This document shows, one piece after another, positions 31,389 through 39,324 of a stretch of DNA of 40,391 bases (position 1 is the first letter of the stretch; each line of letters starts with the position of its first letter). The notes under the pieces are model-generated. The model had not been told where the DNA came from and ran no database searches. It saw nothing but the letters and a program-made list of their open reading frames with translations. Origin of the DNA: Nocardiopsis halophila DSM 44494 (lineage in GTDB: Bacteria > Actinomycetota > Actinomycetes > Streptosporangiales > Streptosporangiaceae); contig NZ_ANAD01000085.1 of assembly GCF_000341245.1 (NCBI RefSeq), positions 68,724 through 109,114 of the forward strand, written 5' to 3'. Both the position numbers and the translations under genes were made by a program.

Positions 31389-31401
31389 GGAAGCGCTTTC
31401 C
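31389..31401. promoter_or_regulatory. LacI-family (CelR/CebR-like) operator candidate upstream of GH12
   Basis: GGAAGCGCTTTCC, a near-perfect 13-bp palindrome with the AGCGCT centre also found in the TGGGAGCGCTCCCA box upstream of GH81. It is a degenerate version, so regulation by the same cellobiose-responsive repressor is inference. Confidence 0.5.
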
Positions 31402-31524
31402 TGGTCTGTGGTCCGCCCCGGTGGACGGCCGACTCTACGGAGGGGTGGCGCGTGCGGCAATGGCCCCCGAAGGTCCGTGTTCGCGCGGCGACGGGTGGCG
31501 GGGCGGTCGCACGACCCCGGAATT

Positions 31525-31551
31525 TCATCACTCCACGTAAAGGAGTGATGA
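31525..31551. promoter_or_regulatory. Perfect inverted repeat in the GH12/CAP divergent spacer
   Basis: TCATCACTCC (31525-31534) and GGAGTGATGA (31542-31551) with a 7-nt AT-rich spacer. It covers the expected -35 region of a TAGAGT -10 box (31560-31565) that would drive the CAP-domain gene at 31633. More likely an operator than a terminator because no gene ends here. Confidence 0.65.
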
Positions 31552-31632
31552 TTCTGAGTTAGAGTCCCGTGCGGGCGGCCTCCCCACAGGGCCCTCCGAA
31601 CCCGATGTCCTCCCGAACACGCCAGGAGACCG

Positions 31633-32286
31633 ATGCGCTCCCGATTCCTCTCGCTCTTCGTCGCGGCCGTCCTCGTCGGCCCCGTGCCCGCCCCCGCGAA
31701 CGCCGAGCCCGTCCGTTCCGACGGCTCCGCACCCTCCGCCGACACCGCCGGCCGGGCCGAGACCGAGAGCGGCTCAGGGCCTGTACGCCCGCCGTTCCCC
31801 GACAACACCGACGACGTGTTCCTGGGCGAGGTGATCGAGGCCGCCGACGTCCACCGTGCGCGGCACGGCGCGCCCCCGCTCGAACCGGACGGAGAACTGA
31901 ACGCCCTTGCCCTTGAGCGGGCTCGGGAGTTCTCCGAATACGAGGGCCTGGACGAGGGCCACCGCGGGCGGGAGCCGGGGCACGGCGAGACCGTCCACTA
32001 CTCCGCCTCGACCGACCCCGCCACCGAGCCGAGCGGGGCCGACGCCGTCGACCACTGGTACGCCGGGAGCGAGGAGTACGACTACCAGGCCCCGGGCTTC
32101 TCCCCGCAGACCGGAGCGTTCACCCAGCTCGTCTGGAAGGCGACCACCAAGGTGGGTGTGGCGCGCGTCAGCGAGCCGGAGTCCTCACAGGACACCTGGC
32201 GCGAGCACTACGTGGTCCTCGTCTACGCGCCGCCCGGCAACATCCGCGGCGAGTACGGGGAGAACGTGCTGCCGCCGGCGGGATGA
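31633..32286 (+). CDS. Secreted CAP/SCP-domain protein
   Basis: 217 residues. Sec signal about 1-24, then a Ser/Ala/Glu-rich linker to about 55. CAP domain about 58-215: EVIEAADVHRARHGAPPLEPDGELNALALERAREFSE, GADAVDHWYAGSEEYDY, GAFTQLVWKATTKVGVARV and YVVLVYAPPGNI. In GAPR-1-like CAP proteins the GHFTQ motif has a His; here it is GAFTQ, so one of the two cavity His residues is missing. Bacterial CAP proteins have mostly unknown roles (sterol or lipid binding, or lytic). ATG 31633, with GGAGACCG upstream. Confidence 0.85.
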   Translation: MRSRFLSLFVAAVLVGPVPAPANAEPVRSDGSAPSADTAGRAETESGSGPVRPPFPDNTDDVFLGEVIEAADVHRARHGAPPLEPDGELNALALERAREFSEYEGLDEGHRGREPGHGETVHYSASTDPATEPSGADAVDHWYAGSEEYDYQAPGFSPQTGAFTQLVWKATTKVGVARVSEPESSQDTWREHYVVLVYAPPGNIRGEYGENVLPPAG

Positions 32287-32310
32287 GCGCCGCCTGCGGG
32301 CCCCTCCGGG

Positions 32311-33045
32311 TCAGTCCAGTGCGGAGACGGCGCGTTCGGTGATCCCGAGCAGGGTCTCCTCGTCCCCGGTGAGGCCGGCCTCCCCGGAGTCGCCCCGCGC
32401 GTCGCGGGCCTCGTTCGCGGAGACCTGCACCAGCACCTCGCCCACGCGCACCACGACCCGGCTCGACGAGGTCAGGCCCTCGTCCGGGTCGCCCCAGCGG
32501 TAGTGGACCACCAGCGCCTCGTCCCCGAGGTCGGGCTCGTGGGAGTCGACCACCTCTGAGGTCCAGTACGTGTCGTCCGACTCTTCGAGAAGGTCGTCCG
32601 ACTCCGCCTCGAACTCCTCTTCGGCGGCCCGCGTTCCGCGCTCGGGCTCGCCGTCCTCATCGGTCGGCAGGCTGTAGGAGACGTCCAGCCACCCCAGGGT
32701 CCCGTCGGAGAACTCGCCGTACCAGGAGCAGGTCGAGTCGCTCTCGCTGAACAACGCGTTCGGCAGCTCGGCGCCGACCCGGTCCAGCTGGTCGCGGCTC
32801 GGGACGCCGCACGGGGGCTCCGGCAGGTCCTCGTTCCGGGGGGCGGCCCCGTCGGGCGCGGACGGGGTCCGGAGGGCGAGCACGGTCCCGGCGGTCCCTG
32901 CGACCACCGCATAGGCGCCCAGGGTGATCACCGCCGTGATGGCCACGGTGCGAGCGGTCCCGCCGCTCCGCGGAGGCCGCGGGGGCTGCGGCGGAGGACC
33001 GGGCGGAGGGCCTGGCGGGGGGACGTTCGGGGGGCCTGTGTACAC
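32311..33045 (-). CDS. Membrane-anchored acidic protein (paralogue A)
   Basis: 244 residues. Pro-rich cytoplasmic N-terminus (about 1-30), one TM helix (about 33-57), then an acidic extracellular domain with PCGVPSRDQLDRVG and CSWYGE. The Cys pair and layout (Cys, LxxLG, TCxW) resemble DUF3558/sensor-like lipoprotein domains. It is a divergent tandem paralogue of the next gene. A very acidic stretch (AEEEFEAESDDLLEESDD, about 140-160) fits halophilic-type extracytoplasmic proteins. Convergent with the CAP gene. Function unknown. Confidence 0.72.
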   Translation of the reverse strand: MYTGPPNVPPPGPPPGPPPQPPRPPRSGGTARTVAITAVITLGAYAVVAGTAGTVLALRTPSAPDGAAPRNEDLPEPPCGVPSRDQLDRVGAELPNALFSESDSTCSWYGEFSDGTLGWLDVSYSLPTDEDGEPERGTRAAEEEFEAESDDLLEESDDTYWTSEVVDSHEPDLGDEALVVHYRWGDPDEGLTSSSRVVVRVGEVLVQVSANEARDARGDSGEAGLTGDEETLLGITERAVSALD

Positions 33046-33063
33046 GGCCGTGCTCCTTCCGGG

Positions 33064-33750
33064 TCAGCCGAACGCCGCGGCGGCGGCGTCGCCGAGAAGG
33101 TCCTCGGCATCGTCGATGTCGATCGCCTCGGCGTCGTCGGAGAGGGAGAGGACGAGCGTCCCCACGACCTCTCCTTCGCGGACGACGACGCTCGCGCGCT
33201 GGTCCGCGTCTTCGGTGTAGGCGAGGCCGTCGTCGATGGAGGCGAGGATGAGCACGCCCTCCTCGCCGACGTCGAGGTCCCTTTCCTCGGTCTCGGCCTC
33301 CGCGTCGTCGGACGCGTAGCGGTCCGGCTCCGAGGCCCGCTCGATCTGCAGCTCGTAGGCGGAGTCGGCGTCCCGGGGCGCCTCCTCGTCCCCGTACTGA
33401 TCCACGAGGTCGGCGTCGGGCTCGGAGTAGGCGGCGAACCAGCCGAGGTGCAGGGCGGCCTCTCGTCCGTCGACCTCGGCGTCCCAGGTGCATACGGTCT
33501 CGTAGCGGATCGTGCTCTGGGATTCCGGCTCGGCGCCGAGGCCGCGGAGGACGTCCTCCCCCAGGGCTCCGCACGGTTCGCTCGGCAAGCCGGGGGCGGT
33601 CTGCGGACCGGCGGTGGTGAGGCGCTCGTAGGCGTACACGCCCGTCGCGGTGAGCGAGCCGGCGACGACCAGTGTCACGGCGACGGTGGCGACGACGGCC
33701 ACCCCTGTGCGGGCGGGACGGTGCGGGGGCGGAGGAAGCGGGTACGTCAT
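33064..33750 (-). CDS. Membrane-anchored acidic protein (paralogue B)
   Basis: 228 residues. Short Pro-rich cytoplasmic end, TM helix about 16-40, then an acidic domain with SEPCGALGEDVLRGLGAE and ETVCTWDAEVDGREAALHLGW: the same Cys/LG/CxW layout as the preceding gene, with VVVREGEVVGTLVLSLS near the C-terminus corresponding to VVVRVGEVLVQVSAN in paralogue A. The pair is separated by 18 bp and lies on the same strand, so it is probably one operon arising from a duplication. Function unknown. Confidence 0.72.
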   Translation of the reverse strand: MTYPLPPPPHRPARTGVAVVATVAVTLVVAGSLTATGVYAYERLTTAGPQTAPGLPSEPCGALGEDVLRGLGAEPESQSTIRYETVCTWDAEVDGREAALHLGWFAAYSEPDADLVDQYGDEEAPRDADSAYELQIERASEPDRYASDDAEAETEERDLDVGEEGVLILASIDDGLAYTEDADQRASVVVREGEVVGTLVLSLSDDAEAIDIDDAEDLLGDAAAAAFG

Positions 33751-33980
33751 GCGGTGGCCCTAGGCGGGAGAGGGACGGAGGGGGCGGGACTTCCTCCAAT
33801 GCTCGCATACAGTAATCGGGTGATTCGCGCGAGGTAGCAGAGAAGGGTGTGAACCCTGACACGGCGGTCTCGCATACGGCGCCTCCGCGTCCGGCGCTCA
33901 CCCCGCGTAACAGTTAGGAAACTATCCAGTTTTCCTGGATTGCCTTCACGGGGCCACCGGCTGACACTCGGGGCTCACGC

Positions 33981-34010
33981 ACCGCATATGGGAGCGCTCC
34001 CACATGCGGT
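33981..34010. promoter_or_regulatory. CelR/CebR operator upstream of GH81
   Basis: TGGGAGCGCTCCCA (33989-34002) is the exact operator described for CelR of Thermobifida fusca and CebR of Streptomyces. The palindrome extends outwards to ACCGCAT...ATGCGGT (33981-34010), with only one mismatched pair, 33 bp before the GH81 start. The LacI-family repressor, released by cellobiose, should control the enzyme. The repressor gene is not in the window. Confidence 0.93.
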
Positions 34011-34042
34011 GCCGACCGTGTCCCCCCGATGAAAGGCCGACC

Positions 34043-36349
34043 ATGGTACGCATCCGTGACCGACGGCGCCTCCCGCGCGTCCGCCCCGCCCCCGCAGCGC
34101 TCGCCGCCCTCGTGATCGGCGCCGCCGGGCTCGCGGCCGCCGCGACCGACGGCGCCCCGGCCGGCGCCGACCCCGCCGCCGGTTCCGCGGCCGTCGTCCC
34201 CGTGGGCAGCGGCGGCTACACCGACGAGCGCCCCGCCGGGGAGCCCGGCCCGAGCGACCAGAACGGCGCCCCTGCCGCGCCCAAGGTCACCGACGACTTC
34301 GAGGGCCCGGCCCCCACCAACGAGTGGTGGTCCTCGCTTATCTTCCAGCGCTACCCGGGCAACCCCTACGGCGAGAACCTCTACGCCCACCCCTTCAGCT
34401 TCCGCCCGCACGCCGGCGGGCTGGAGGTCGGCTACCCCGACGAGCCGAACCTGGTCGCCGACGGGCTCAAGTACGAGTACCCCCACACCGCCGACCTGAC
34501 GATGGGCGCCTCCGGCCTGGACGCCCCGCGCACTGAGGTCGCCGACCACGGCGACTGGACCGTCACCGCCCAGTGGGAGGGCGGCGGCACCCTGCGCACC
34601 ACGATCGGCCAGGGCCTGCCCTTCGCCTACGCCGAGACCGAGGGCGCCGACCCCGAGGTCTCCTTCACGAGCCCGCCCGAGGTCTGGCACGAGGAGGGCG
34701 ACGTGGTCGGCGCCACCGTCGGCGGCCGCCACTACGCGCTCTTCGCCCCCTCCGACGCGCAGTGGACGCGCTCGGGCAACGCCTTCACCGCACCCGGCGC
34801 CTCGTACTACTCGGTCGCCGTCCTGCCCGGCCCCGGCGACCTGGACGCGTTCGCGCCCTACGCCCACTCCTTCGTCACCGGCTCGCGGGTGGAGTACGCC
34901 TACGACGAGGCCGCGGCCGAGCTGACCTCCACGTACCGGCTGACCACCGAGCCGAAGGAGGGCACCGAGGACGGCACGCTCATGGCGCTCTACCCGCACC
35001 AGTGGGACGCCGCCGCCGATCCGCTGACCGACCTGGCCTACGCCTCCCCGCGCGGGGAGATGCGGGTGGTCGACGGCGCGCGGTTCACCACCGAGCTGAG
35101 CACGCACGGCCTGCTGCCCGGCCTGCCCACCGCCGACGGCGCCGACGAGGGGCGCATGCGGGCCCTCATCGACGAGGAGCTGCACCACGAGGACCCGTTC
35201 CGCGGCGGCGACGACACCTACTGGAACGGCAAGGCCCTGGGCCGGCTCGCCCAGCTGGTGCCCATCGCCGACTCGATCGGCTACACCGAGGGCCGGGACG
35301 GGCTGCTGGAGCTGGTCAAGGGCCGGCTGGAGGGGTGGCTGACCGCCGGGGGCGCGCGCCAGTTCCACTACGACTCCGCCTGGGGCACCATGCTCGGCTA
35401 CCCCGACTCCTTCGGCGCCGCCGACCAGGTCAACGACCACGACTTCCACTACGGCTACTTCGTGCAGGCCGCAGCCGTCGTCGCCCGCTACGACCGCGAC
35501 TGGGCCGCCGAGGACGCCTGGGGAGGCATGGTCCGGCTGCTCATCCGGGACGTCGCCGAGACCGACCCGGAATCGGACATGTTCCCCCGCCTGCGCTCCT
35601 TCTCGCCCTACGCCGGGCACGGCTGGGCCTCCGGCCACGCCGGGTTCGCCGCCGGCCACAACCAGGAGTCCTCCTCCGAGGGCATGCACTTCGCCGCCGC
35701 CACGGCCCTGTTCGGGGCCGCGACCGGCGACCGCGAACTGCGGGACCTGGGCGTCTTCCTGCACACCACCCAGGCCTCCACGGTGACCCGCTACTGGCAG
35801 GACCACGGGGGCGGCACCTTCCCCGAGGGGTTCGAGCACGACGTCGTCGGCATGGTCTGGGGCGACGGCGGCGACTACCGCATCTGGTGGGACGGCGGCG
35901 ACGAGGAGCACTACGGCATCAACTACCTGCCGATCACCGCGTCCTCGCTCTACCTGGGCCACGACCCCGAACACGCCGCCGCGATGCACGCCTCCCTGGA
36001 GGACCGGCTGGGCGGCGAGCCCCAGGTGTGGCGGGACGTCCACTGGGAGCACCAGGCGCTCTCCGACGGCCCGGCCGCGCTGGCGCGCTTCGAGGAGCAG
36101 TGGACGTCCTACGAACCGGAGGCCGGCGAGTCCAAGGCGCACACCTACCAGTGGGTGTCCACGCTCGCCGAGGCGGGCACCGTGGACACGTCGGTCACCG
36201 CGGACACCGCCCACTACGCGGTCTTCGACAACGGGGGGACGAAGACCTACGTCGCCTACAACCCCGGGACCGCGCCGCTCGACGTCTCCTTCTCCGACGG
36301 GGCGTCCATGACCCTGGAGGCCGGTGAGCTGGGGACCGCCTCCTCCTGA
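34043..36349 (+). CDS. GH81 family endo-beta-1,3-glucanase (secreted)
   Basis: 768 residues. N-terminal RR-containing Sec/Tat-type signal (about 1-40). GH81 segments: TNEWWSSLIFQRY, VNDHDFHYGYFVQAAAVVARYD (about 455-475), and PYAGHGWASGHAGFAAGHNQESSSEGMHFA (about 525-552) with the QESSSE catalytic-acid region; AHTYQWVSTLAEAG near the C-terminus. The enzyme cleaves laminarin-type beta-1,3-glucan and is homologous to the GH81 glucanase of Thermobifida. Start ATG 34043, with GAAAGG upstream; 33 bp after the CelR box. It has no carbohydrate-binding module. A hairpin (36368-36400) follows. Confidence 0.95.
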   Translation: MVRIRDRRRLPRVRPAPAALAALVIGAAGLAAAATDGAPAGADPAAGSAAVVPVGSGGYTDERPAGEPGPSDQNGAPAAPKVTDDFEGPAPTNEWWSSLIFQRYPGNPYGENLYAHPFSFRPHAGGLEVGYPDEPNLVADGLKYEYPHTADLTMGASGLDAPRTEVADHGDWTVTAQWEGGGTLRTTIGQGLPFAYAETEGADPEVSFTSPPEVWHEEGDVVGATVGGRHYALFAPSDAQWTRSGNAFTAPGASYYSVAVLPGPGDLDAFAPYAHSFVTGSRVEYAYDEAAAELTSTYRLTTEPKEGTEDGTLMALYPHQWDAAADPLTDLAYASPRGEMRVVDGARFTTELSTHGLLPGLPTADGADEGRMRALIDEELHHEDPFRGGDDTYWNGKALGRLAQLVPIADSIGYTEGRDGLLELVKGRLEGWLTAGGARQFHYDSAWGTMLGYPDSFGAADQVNDHDFHYGYFVQAAAVVARYDRDWAAEDAWGGMVRLLIRDVAETDPESDMFPRLRSFSPYAGHGWASGHAGFAAGHNQESSSEGMHFAAATALFGAATGDRELRDLGVFLHTTQASTVTRYWQDHGGGTFPEGFEHDVVGMVWGDGGDYRIWWDGGDEEHYGINYLPITASSLYLGHDPEHAAAMHASLEDRLGGEPQVWRDVHWEHQALSDGPAALARFEEQWTSYEPEAGESKAHTYQWVSTLAEAGTVDTSVTADTAHYAVFDNGGTKTYVAYNPGTAPLDVSFSDGASMTLEAGELGTASS

Positions 36350-36367
36350 CGGCCGGAGACGGAGCAC

Positions 36368-36400
36368 GCCCGGCGGGGCCCTGCCCCCGCTCCGCCGGGC
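36368..36400 (+). terminator. Hairpin downstream of GH81
   Basis: GCCCGGCGG (36368-36376) pairs with CCGCCGGGC (36392-36400) across a 15-nt loop, 19 bp after the GH81 stop. No T-tract. Confidence 0.6.
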
Positions 36401-36446
36401 CTCCCGTCTTCACGCCCGTTTAATGTCCCCGCCCTACGATGAGCGT

Positions 36447-36839
36447 GTGACATGTCCCAAGTGCCAAGGCCAGATGCAGACCTTCGACCGGCAGGGGATC
36501 CACATCGAGCAGTGCATGGGCTGCCGAGGGATCTTCCTCGACCGCGGTGAGCTGGAGCAGATCGTCGCTGCGGAAGAGAGCCACTACGGCGCCCCGCCGC
36601 CCTACCCCGGCCGGCCGTCGCACGGCGCACCGCACGGCGGCGGACGGGCCTACCCGGTTCCGCCGGACTCGCCGCGCGGTTACAACAAGGGCCGCCGCGA
36701 CTCGCCGAGCCCTTACGGGCACAAGGGTCACGGCTACAAGGACTCCCCGCGGCCCTACGGCGGGGGGTACGGCTACAAAGACTCGCCGCGCCCCTATGGC
36801 CGGCGTAAGAAGAGCTTCCTAGAGCAGCTGTTCGATTGA
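36447..36839 (+). CDS. TFIIB-type zinc-ribbon protein with Gly/Tyr-rich tail
   Basis: 130 residues from GTG 36447. This start is preferred because TACGAT (36435-36440) is a -10 box six bases upstream, giving a leaderless mRNA, and homologues begin at TCPKC; ATG 36423 is the alternative. The zinc ribbon TCPKCQGQM...IEQCMGCRGIFLDRGELE (about 2-40) has CxxC-n-CxxC. The rest (about 50-120) is Gly/Tyr/His/Lys/Pro-rich low complexity with repeated YKDSPRPYG, ending KKSFLEQLFD. Possibly membrane- or nucleic-acid-associated; function unknown. The TTGA overlap couples it to the P-loop gene. Confidence 0.83.
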   Translation: MTCPKCQGQMQTFDRQGIHIEQCMGCRGIFLDRGELEQIVAAEESHYGAPPPYPGRPSHGAPHGGGRAYPVPPDSPRGYNKGRRDSPSPYGHKGHGYKDSPRPYGGGYGYKDSPRPYGRRKKSFLEQLFD

Positions 36840-37468
36840 ACCCGCTGATCTGCCCTGAGTGCGGTGAGCTCGACGAGGCACCGGGCCCCGGGCCGTCGGG
36901 GGAGGGGCTGCACTGCCGCTTCTGCGGACACGTGCGGCCCTTCCTCCGTGCACCCCTGCTCTGTGTGACCGGCCCCAGCGGCACGGGCAAGTCGACCGTG
37001 GGACGGCTGCTCATCGAGGCGCTGGCGGACCGCTTCGTCGTGCTCGAACAGGACGTCCTGTGGGTCGAGGGCCTGCGCGACGACTCGCCCGACCACCGCC
37101 CGTTCCGCTCCACATGGCTGCGCACGGCCGCGATGGTCCAGCAGAACGGGCGCCCGGTGGTGCTCTTCGGCACGGTGGTGCCGCCCGAGTTCGAACCGCT
37201 GCCCGAGCGCGTGCTGTTCTCGCGCATCCACTACCTCGCGCTCACCTGCGACCCGGACGTCCTCGCCGACCGCCTGCGCGCGCGGCCGTCGTGGCGGGAA
37301 TGGGACGAGGAGCGCATCGAGGAGATGCTGGAGTACGCGCAGTGGGTGTCCGAGACGGCGGCGGAGATGCACCCGCCCGTCGACCTCTTGGACACGAGCT
37401 CTTCGCCCCCCGAGGAGACGGCCAAGGCCGTTCGAGCGTGGGTGGAGCAGGCGGCGCACGGCATCTGA
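36836..37468 (+). CDS. P-loop kinase-like protein with N-terminal zinc ribbon
   Basis: 210 residues from TTG 36836, overlapping the previous stop by 4 nt (TTGA). N-terminal CPECG...CRFCG zinc-binding ribbon (about 6-30). P-loop GPSGTGKST (about 46-54) followed by LEQDVLWVEGL, a nucleoside/amino-acid-kinase-like pattern, and LTCDPDVLADRLRARPSWREWDEERIEEMLEYAQW, a lid-type segment with Arg. It resembles gluconate/shikimate-type or broad-specificity nucleotidase-kinase folds; its substrate is unknown. Coupling to a second zinc-ribbon gene is unusual. A hairpin at 37485-37509 follows. Confidence 0.8.
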   Translation: MNPLICPECGELDEAPGPGPSGEGLHCRFCGHVRPFLRAPLLCVTGPSGTGKSTVGRLLIEALADRFVVLEQDVLWVEGLRDDSPDHRPFRSTWLRTAAMVQQNGRPVVLFGTVVPPEFEPLPERVLFSRIHYLALTCDPDVLADRLRARPSWREWDEERIEEMLEYAQWVSETAAEMHPPVDLLDTSSSPPEETAKAVRAWVEQAAHGI

Positions 37469-37484
37469 AAGCCCTGTCGTCGAA

Positions 37485-37509
37485 GGGAACCGGCGCGGCA
37501 GCCGGTCCC
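37485..37509 (+). terminator. Hairpin after the zinc-ribbon operon
   Basis: ACCGGC (37489-37494) pairs with GCCGGT (37501-37506), extended by GGG (from 37485) and CCC with a bulge. Moderately convincing, 17 bp after the stop. Confidence 0.45.
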
Positions 37510-37590
37510 GTCGTAGTGGTCCCCATCCGCCGGACACCGGTGCCGAACACCTTCTCCGCGAAGGGGGACCGTACGAGCGGGATACCGCCC

Positions 37591-38907
37591 TCACACCGCC
37601 GGGCCGCCGTGGCGGGTCGCGGCGGCGATGGCGGCCGCGAGGTCGGGCATGTCCCGGTCCTCCAGCGCCGAGACCGTCACCCGCAGCGCCGGGCGCGCCC
37701 CGGTGCGGAAGCGCGATCCGGGGGCGACCGCCCATCCCCGTGCCAGCAGGCCCGCCACGGCGGAGCCCTCGTCGGGGACCGGGACCCACACGTTCACGCC
37801 CGAGCGGCCGCGGGCCGCGATCCCGTGCGCGGCCAAGTGCTCGATCAGGGCCGTGCGGCGCCGGGTGTAGGAGCGGCCGACCTCCTCGGGCACCGCCGCG
37901 CCGGTGCGCCACATGTGCACGAACGCCTCTTGGAGCACGTGGCTGACCCACCCCGGGCCCGTCTGGATCAGGGCGCGCACCCGGTCGACGGTCACCATGT
38001 CCCCGGCGACCATCGCCAGGCGCAGGTCCGGCCCGTACCCCTTGGCGGCCGACCGCACCACCGCCCAGCGGTCCGTGGTGCCGAACACCCCGTGGAAGGG
38101 GAGCTCCACCCAGCCGAACCCGTGGTCGTCCTCGACGGTGAGCACGGCGGGGTGCTCGGAGAGCACCCCGCGCAGGGCGGTCGCGCGCTCCCGGCTCAGC
38201 GCCGCGCCGGTCGGGTTCTGCGCCCGGTTGGTGATCACCACCGCGCGGGCCCCCGCACGCAGCGCCGCCGACAGCTCGCTCGGCAGCGGCCCCTCGCCGT
38301 CGACCGCCATCGGCACGCTCTTCAGGCCGGTCGCGGCGAGCAGGTCGTGCTCGCTCGGCCAGCCGGGGTCCTCCAGGGCCACCGTGTCCCCGGGGCGCAG
38401 CGCCGAGCGGAGCACCCGGTCGATGCCGTCCAGGGCGCCCGAGGTCAGGCCGAGCGAGGCGGTCGGCACGCCGTCGGCCCCGAACACCTCGGCGGCGGCC
38501 TCGGCCATGGCCGGCAGCACCGGGGCGTCCCCGTACAGCGGCGGGGTGCGCCCCTGGCGGTCGCGGGCGACCGCGGCCAGGGCGGCCGCCAGGTCGGGCA
38601 GCAGCCGCGGGTCCGGGTTGCCGGTGGCGGCGTCGCGGGTGCCCGGGGGCACCGCGCCGGGGCCGGTCTCACGCGGGGCGGCGGCGGGGCGCTGGCGGAC
38701 CCGGGTGCCGCGCCGCCCCCCGGTCTCCACCAGGCCGCGGTCGCGCAGCAGCCGGTAGGCGGCGGCCACGGTGTTGGGGTTGACCCCCAGGTCGCCGGCG
38801 AGGTCGCGGATGGGGGGCAGCAGCGTCCCGGCCTGGAGCCCTCCGCCGACGATCTCCCGTTCCACGCTGTCGGCGATCTCGTGCGAGCCGCGTCCGGTGA
38901 TGACCAT
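37591..38907 (-). CDS. MocR-type regulator (GntR HTH fused to class-I aminotransferase domain)
   Basis: 438 residues from ATG 38907. N-terminal GntR HTH (about 8-70, IADSVEREIVGGGLQAGTLLPPIRDLAGDLGVNPNTVAAAYRLLRDRGLV) and a long aminotransferase domain. PLP-binding Lys289 is in SAAKGYGPDLRLA, and NRAQNPTGA (about 225) carries the family's NPTG. The HTH sequence and the aminotransferase fold identify the MocR/PdxR group, which regulates pyridoxal, GABA or amino-acid genes by binding PLP adducts. A GATAAT -10 box ends 6 nt before the ATG, so the mRNA may be leaderless. Divergent from the betaine synthase across 417 bp. The target is uncertain. Confidence 0.9.
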   Translation of the reverse strand: MVITGRGSHEIADSVEREIVGGGLQAGTLLPPIRDLAGDLGVNPNTVAAAYRLLRDRGLVETGGRRGTRVRQRPAAAPRETGPGAVPPGTRDAATGNPDPRLLPDLAAALAAVARDRQGRTPPLYGDAPVLPAMAEAAAEVFGADGVPTASLGLTSGALDGIDRVLRSALRPGDTVALEDPGWPSEHDLLAATGLKSVPMAVDGEGPLPSELSAALRAGARAVVITNRAQNPTGAALSRERATALRGVLSEHPAVLTVEDDHGFGWVELPFHGVFGTTDRWAVVRSAAKGYGPDLRLAMVAGDMVTVDRVRALIQTGPGWVSHVLQEAFVHMWRTGAAVPEEVGRSYTRRRTALIEHLAAHGIAARGRSGVNVWVPVPDEGSAVAGLLARGWAVAPGSRFRTGARPALRVTVSALEDRDMPDLAAAIAAATRHGGPAV

Positions 38908-39324
38908 GACCGCATTATCCAGCAGCGCAGGGCCTGTAGGCACACCGGCGCGTCGGCGGGTGCGCGGCAAAACCTGACGGACGGCGGCGCGCCGTTTGGA
39001 CGATCATAGAACATCCGCGATTCACTCTTATTTTCGGGGTGTTTTTCATCAATTCTTCATTGCGTGCTGCGCAATGCGTTGCGTCCTGCGGTTCTTCGGC
39101 GGTGGCCCGTAATGATCGACTACGCGCCCAGGGTGGCCGCCGGGCGGCTCCGCGGGGCTGTGTGCAGGGGGTTCGCTCAACGAATTTGTCCGCTCTGACC
39201 TGCGGATAAGCCGTGTTCGCGGTCTTGCCCACTTGAAGTGGGGGTGGGGTCATGCTTTTCAATGGGTCATACGCGAAGTTTCACCCTCGCCGTCGTGTGC
39301 CGGACGAGCGAAGGGTGTTCTAGT
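38908..39324. other. 417-bp intergenic region with AT-rich patch and inverted repeats
   Basis: No gene seen. 39003-39065 is distinctly AT-rich for this window. Inverted repeats: CATTGCG-N5-CGCAATG (39058-39076) and CCCACTT-G-AAGTGGG (39228-39242). GGGTCAT occurs twice (39247-39253, 39264-39270). This long spacer lies upstream of an osmolyte-synthesis gene and a MocR gene, so it probably holds their promoters and possibly an osmotic control site. Confidence 0.45.

Noticed and set aside
33914-36367. 817-residue minus-strand open frame antisense to GH81
   Set aside because: Shadow of the GH81 gene; low-complexity Gly/Val/Arg product without a signal or motif.
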